NCBI GenBank assembly: GCA_002479815.1
Contig: DLPA01000046.1
Coordinates: 3,059-8,479 of the forward strand
Origin: a bacterium UBA7470
GTDB lineage: Bacteria; Pseudomonadota; Gammaproteobacteria; Burkholderiales; Burkholderiaceae_C
Direction of reading: 5' to 3'
DNA: 5,421 bases
The notes beneath the pieces are model-generated. The model was not told the origin of the DNA. It was given only the letters and a program-made list of their open reading frames with translations, and did not search any database. Made by a program: the position numbers and the translations under genes. Shown in pieces: positions 5,203 through 5,421 of the stretch (its first letter is position 1; every line of letters starts with the position of its first letter).

Positions 5203-5421
5203 TTATTTTTGTATCAATTTCGCCGCATCACGCGCAAAGTAGGTCAGCACGCCATCAGCCCCGGCGCGTTTGAAGCCCAGCAAGCTTTCTAGCATCACCG
5301 CGTCGTGATCGAGCCAGCCGTTTTGGGCGGCGGCTTTGAGCATGGCGTACTCGCCTGAGACTTGGTAGGCAAAGGTAGGCATTTGGAATTGGTCTTTGAC
5401 GCGGCGCACCACGTCCAAGTA
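5203..5421 (-). CDS. hemB: delta-aminolevulinic acid dehydratase (porphobilinogen synthase), C-terminal end
   Basis: The last 72 residues and stop codon of HemB; the gene continues past the right edge. The enzyme condenses two 5-aminolevulinate molecules into porphobilinogen in the cytoplasm, the second committed step toward heme and other tetrapyrroles. Seen: YLDVVRRVKDQF at the window edge, the conserved substrate-site segment FAYQVSGEYAMLKAA, WLDHDAVMLESLLGFKRAG, and the terminal GADGVLTYFARDAA. The Ser of VSGEY and the Tyr of LTYFA correspond to the residues that hold the carboxylate of the second substrate in known HemB structures. The Schiff-base lysines lie upstream, outside the window. 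The visible part is intact with no frameshift. It is followed by a hairpin and then corA. Confidence 0.96.
   Translation of the reverse strand, partial: YLDVVRRVKDQFQMPTFAYQVSGEYAMLKAAAQNGWLDHDAVMLESLLGFKRAGADGVLTYFARDAAKLIQK

Noticed and set aside
1..5421. Mobile elements, CRISPR arrays, tRNA or rRNA genes
   Set aside because: No transposase-like protein, regularly spaced repeats, terminal inverted repeats, or tRNA or rRNA-like sequence was seen on either strand.

Overview
The window looks like chromosomal DNA of a betaproteobacterium, most likely order Burkholderiales and family Comamonadaceae or a relative. This is judged from the protein sequences (a HemB C-terminus, a long CorA, and a feruloyl-CoA synthase paired with a crotonase), the moderately GC-rich coding DNA with frequent TTG leucine codons, and AT-richer gaps. 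No database search was possible, so the taxonomy is an inference. I see no mobile element, CRISPR array, tRNA or rRNA.

Layout: (1) Positions 1-1312 hold a minus-strand pair: a crotonase-family enoyl-CoA hydratase followed after 56 bases by the 5' part of a feruloyl-CoA synthase (fcs) that runs off the left edge. Together they suggest CoA-dependent breakdown of hydroxycinnamic acids such as ferulate. (2) Positions 1313-1648 are a divergent intergenic region with several palindromes. Two share the same pattern, TTTTGA-N3-TCAAAA, and are good candidates for operators of one regulator. (3) Positions 1649-3997 encode an exported subtilisin-family (S8) serine protease with an intact Asp/His/Ser triad, a large insert between the oxyanion Asn and the catalytic Ser, four closely spaced cysteine pairs and an extra C-terminal domain. 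(4) A 28-base convergent gap follows, with a hairpin whose loop carries the stop codon of the next gene. (5) Positions 4026-5144 (minus) encode a CorA-family Mg2+ channel starting at GTG. (6) Positions 5203-5421 (minus) are the C-terminal end of HemB, with a hairpin between hemB and corA.

The parts are mostly independent: a catabolic pair, a secreted protease and two housekeeping genes (heme synthesis and divalent cation uptake). I did not find a clearly new multi-gene system. The observations most worth checking are the twin palindromes in the divergent promoter region, the crotonase beside fcs that lacks a hallmark of known feruloyl-CoA hydratase/lyases, and the architecture of the protease.
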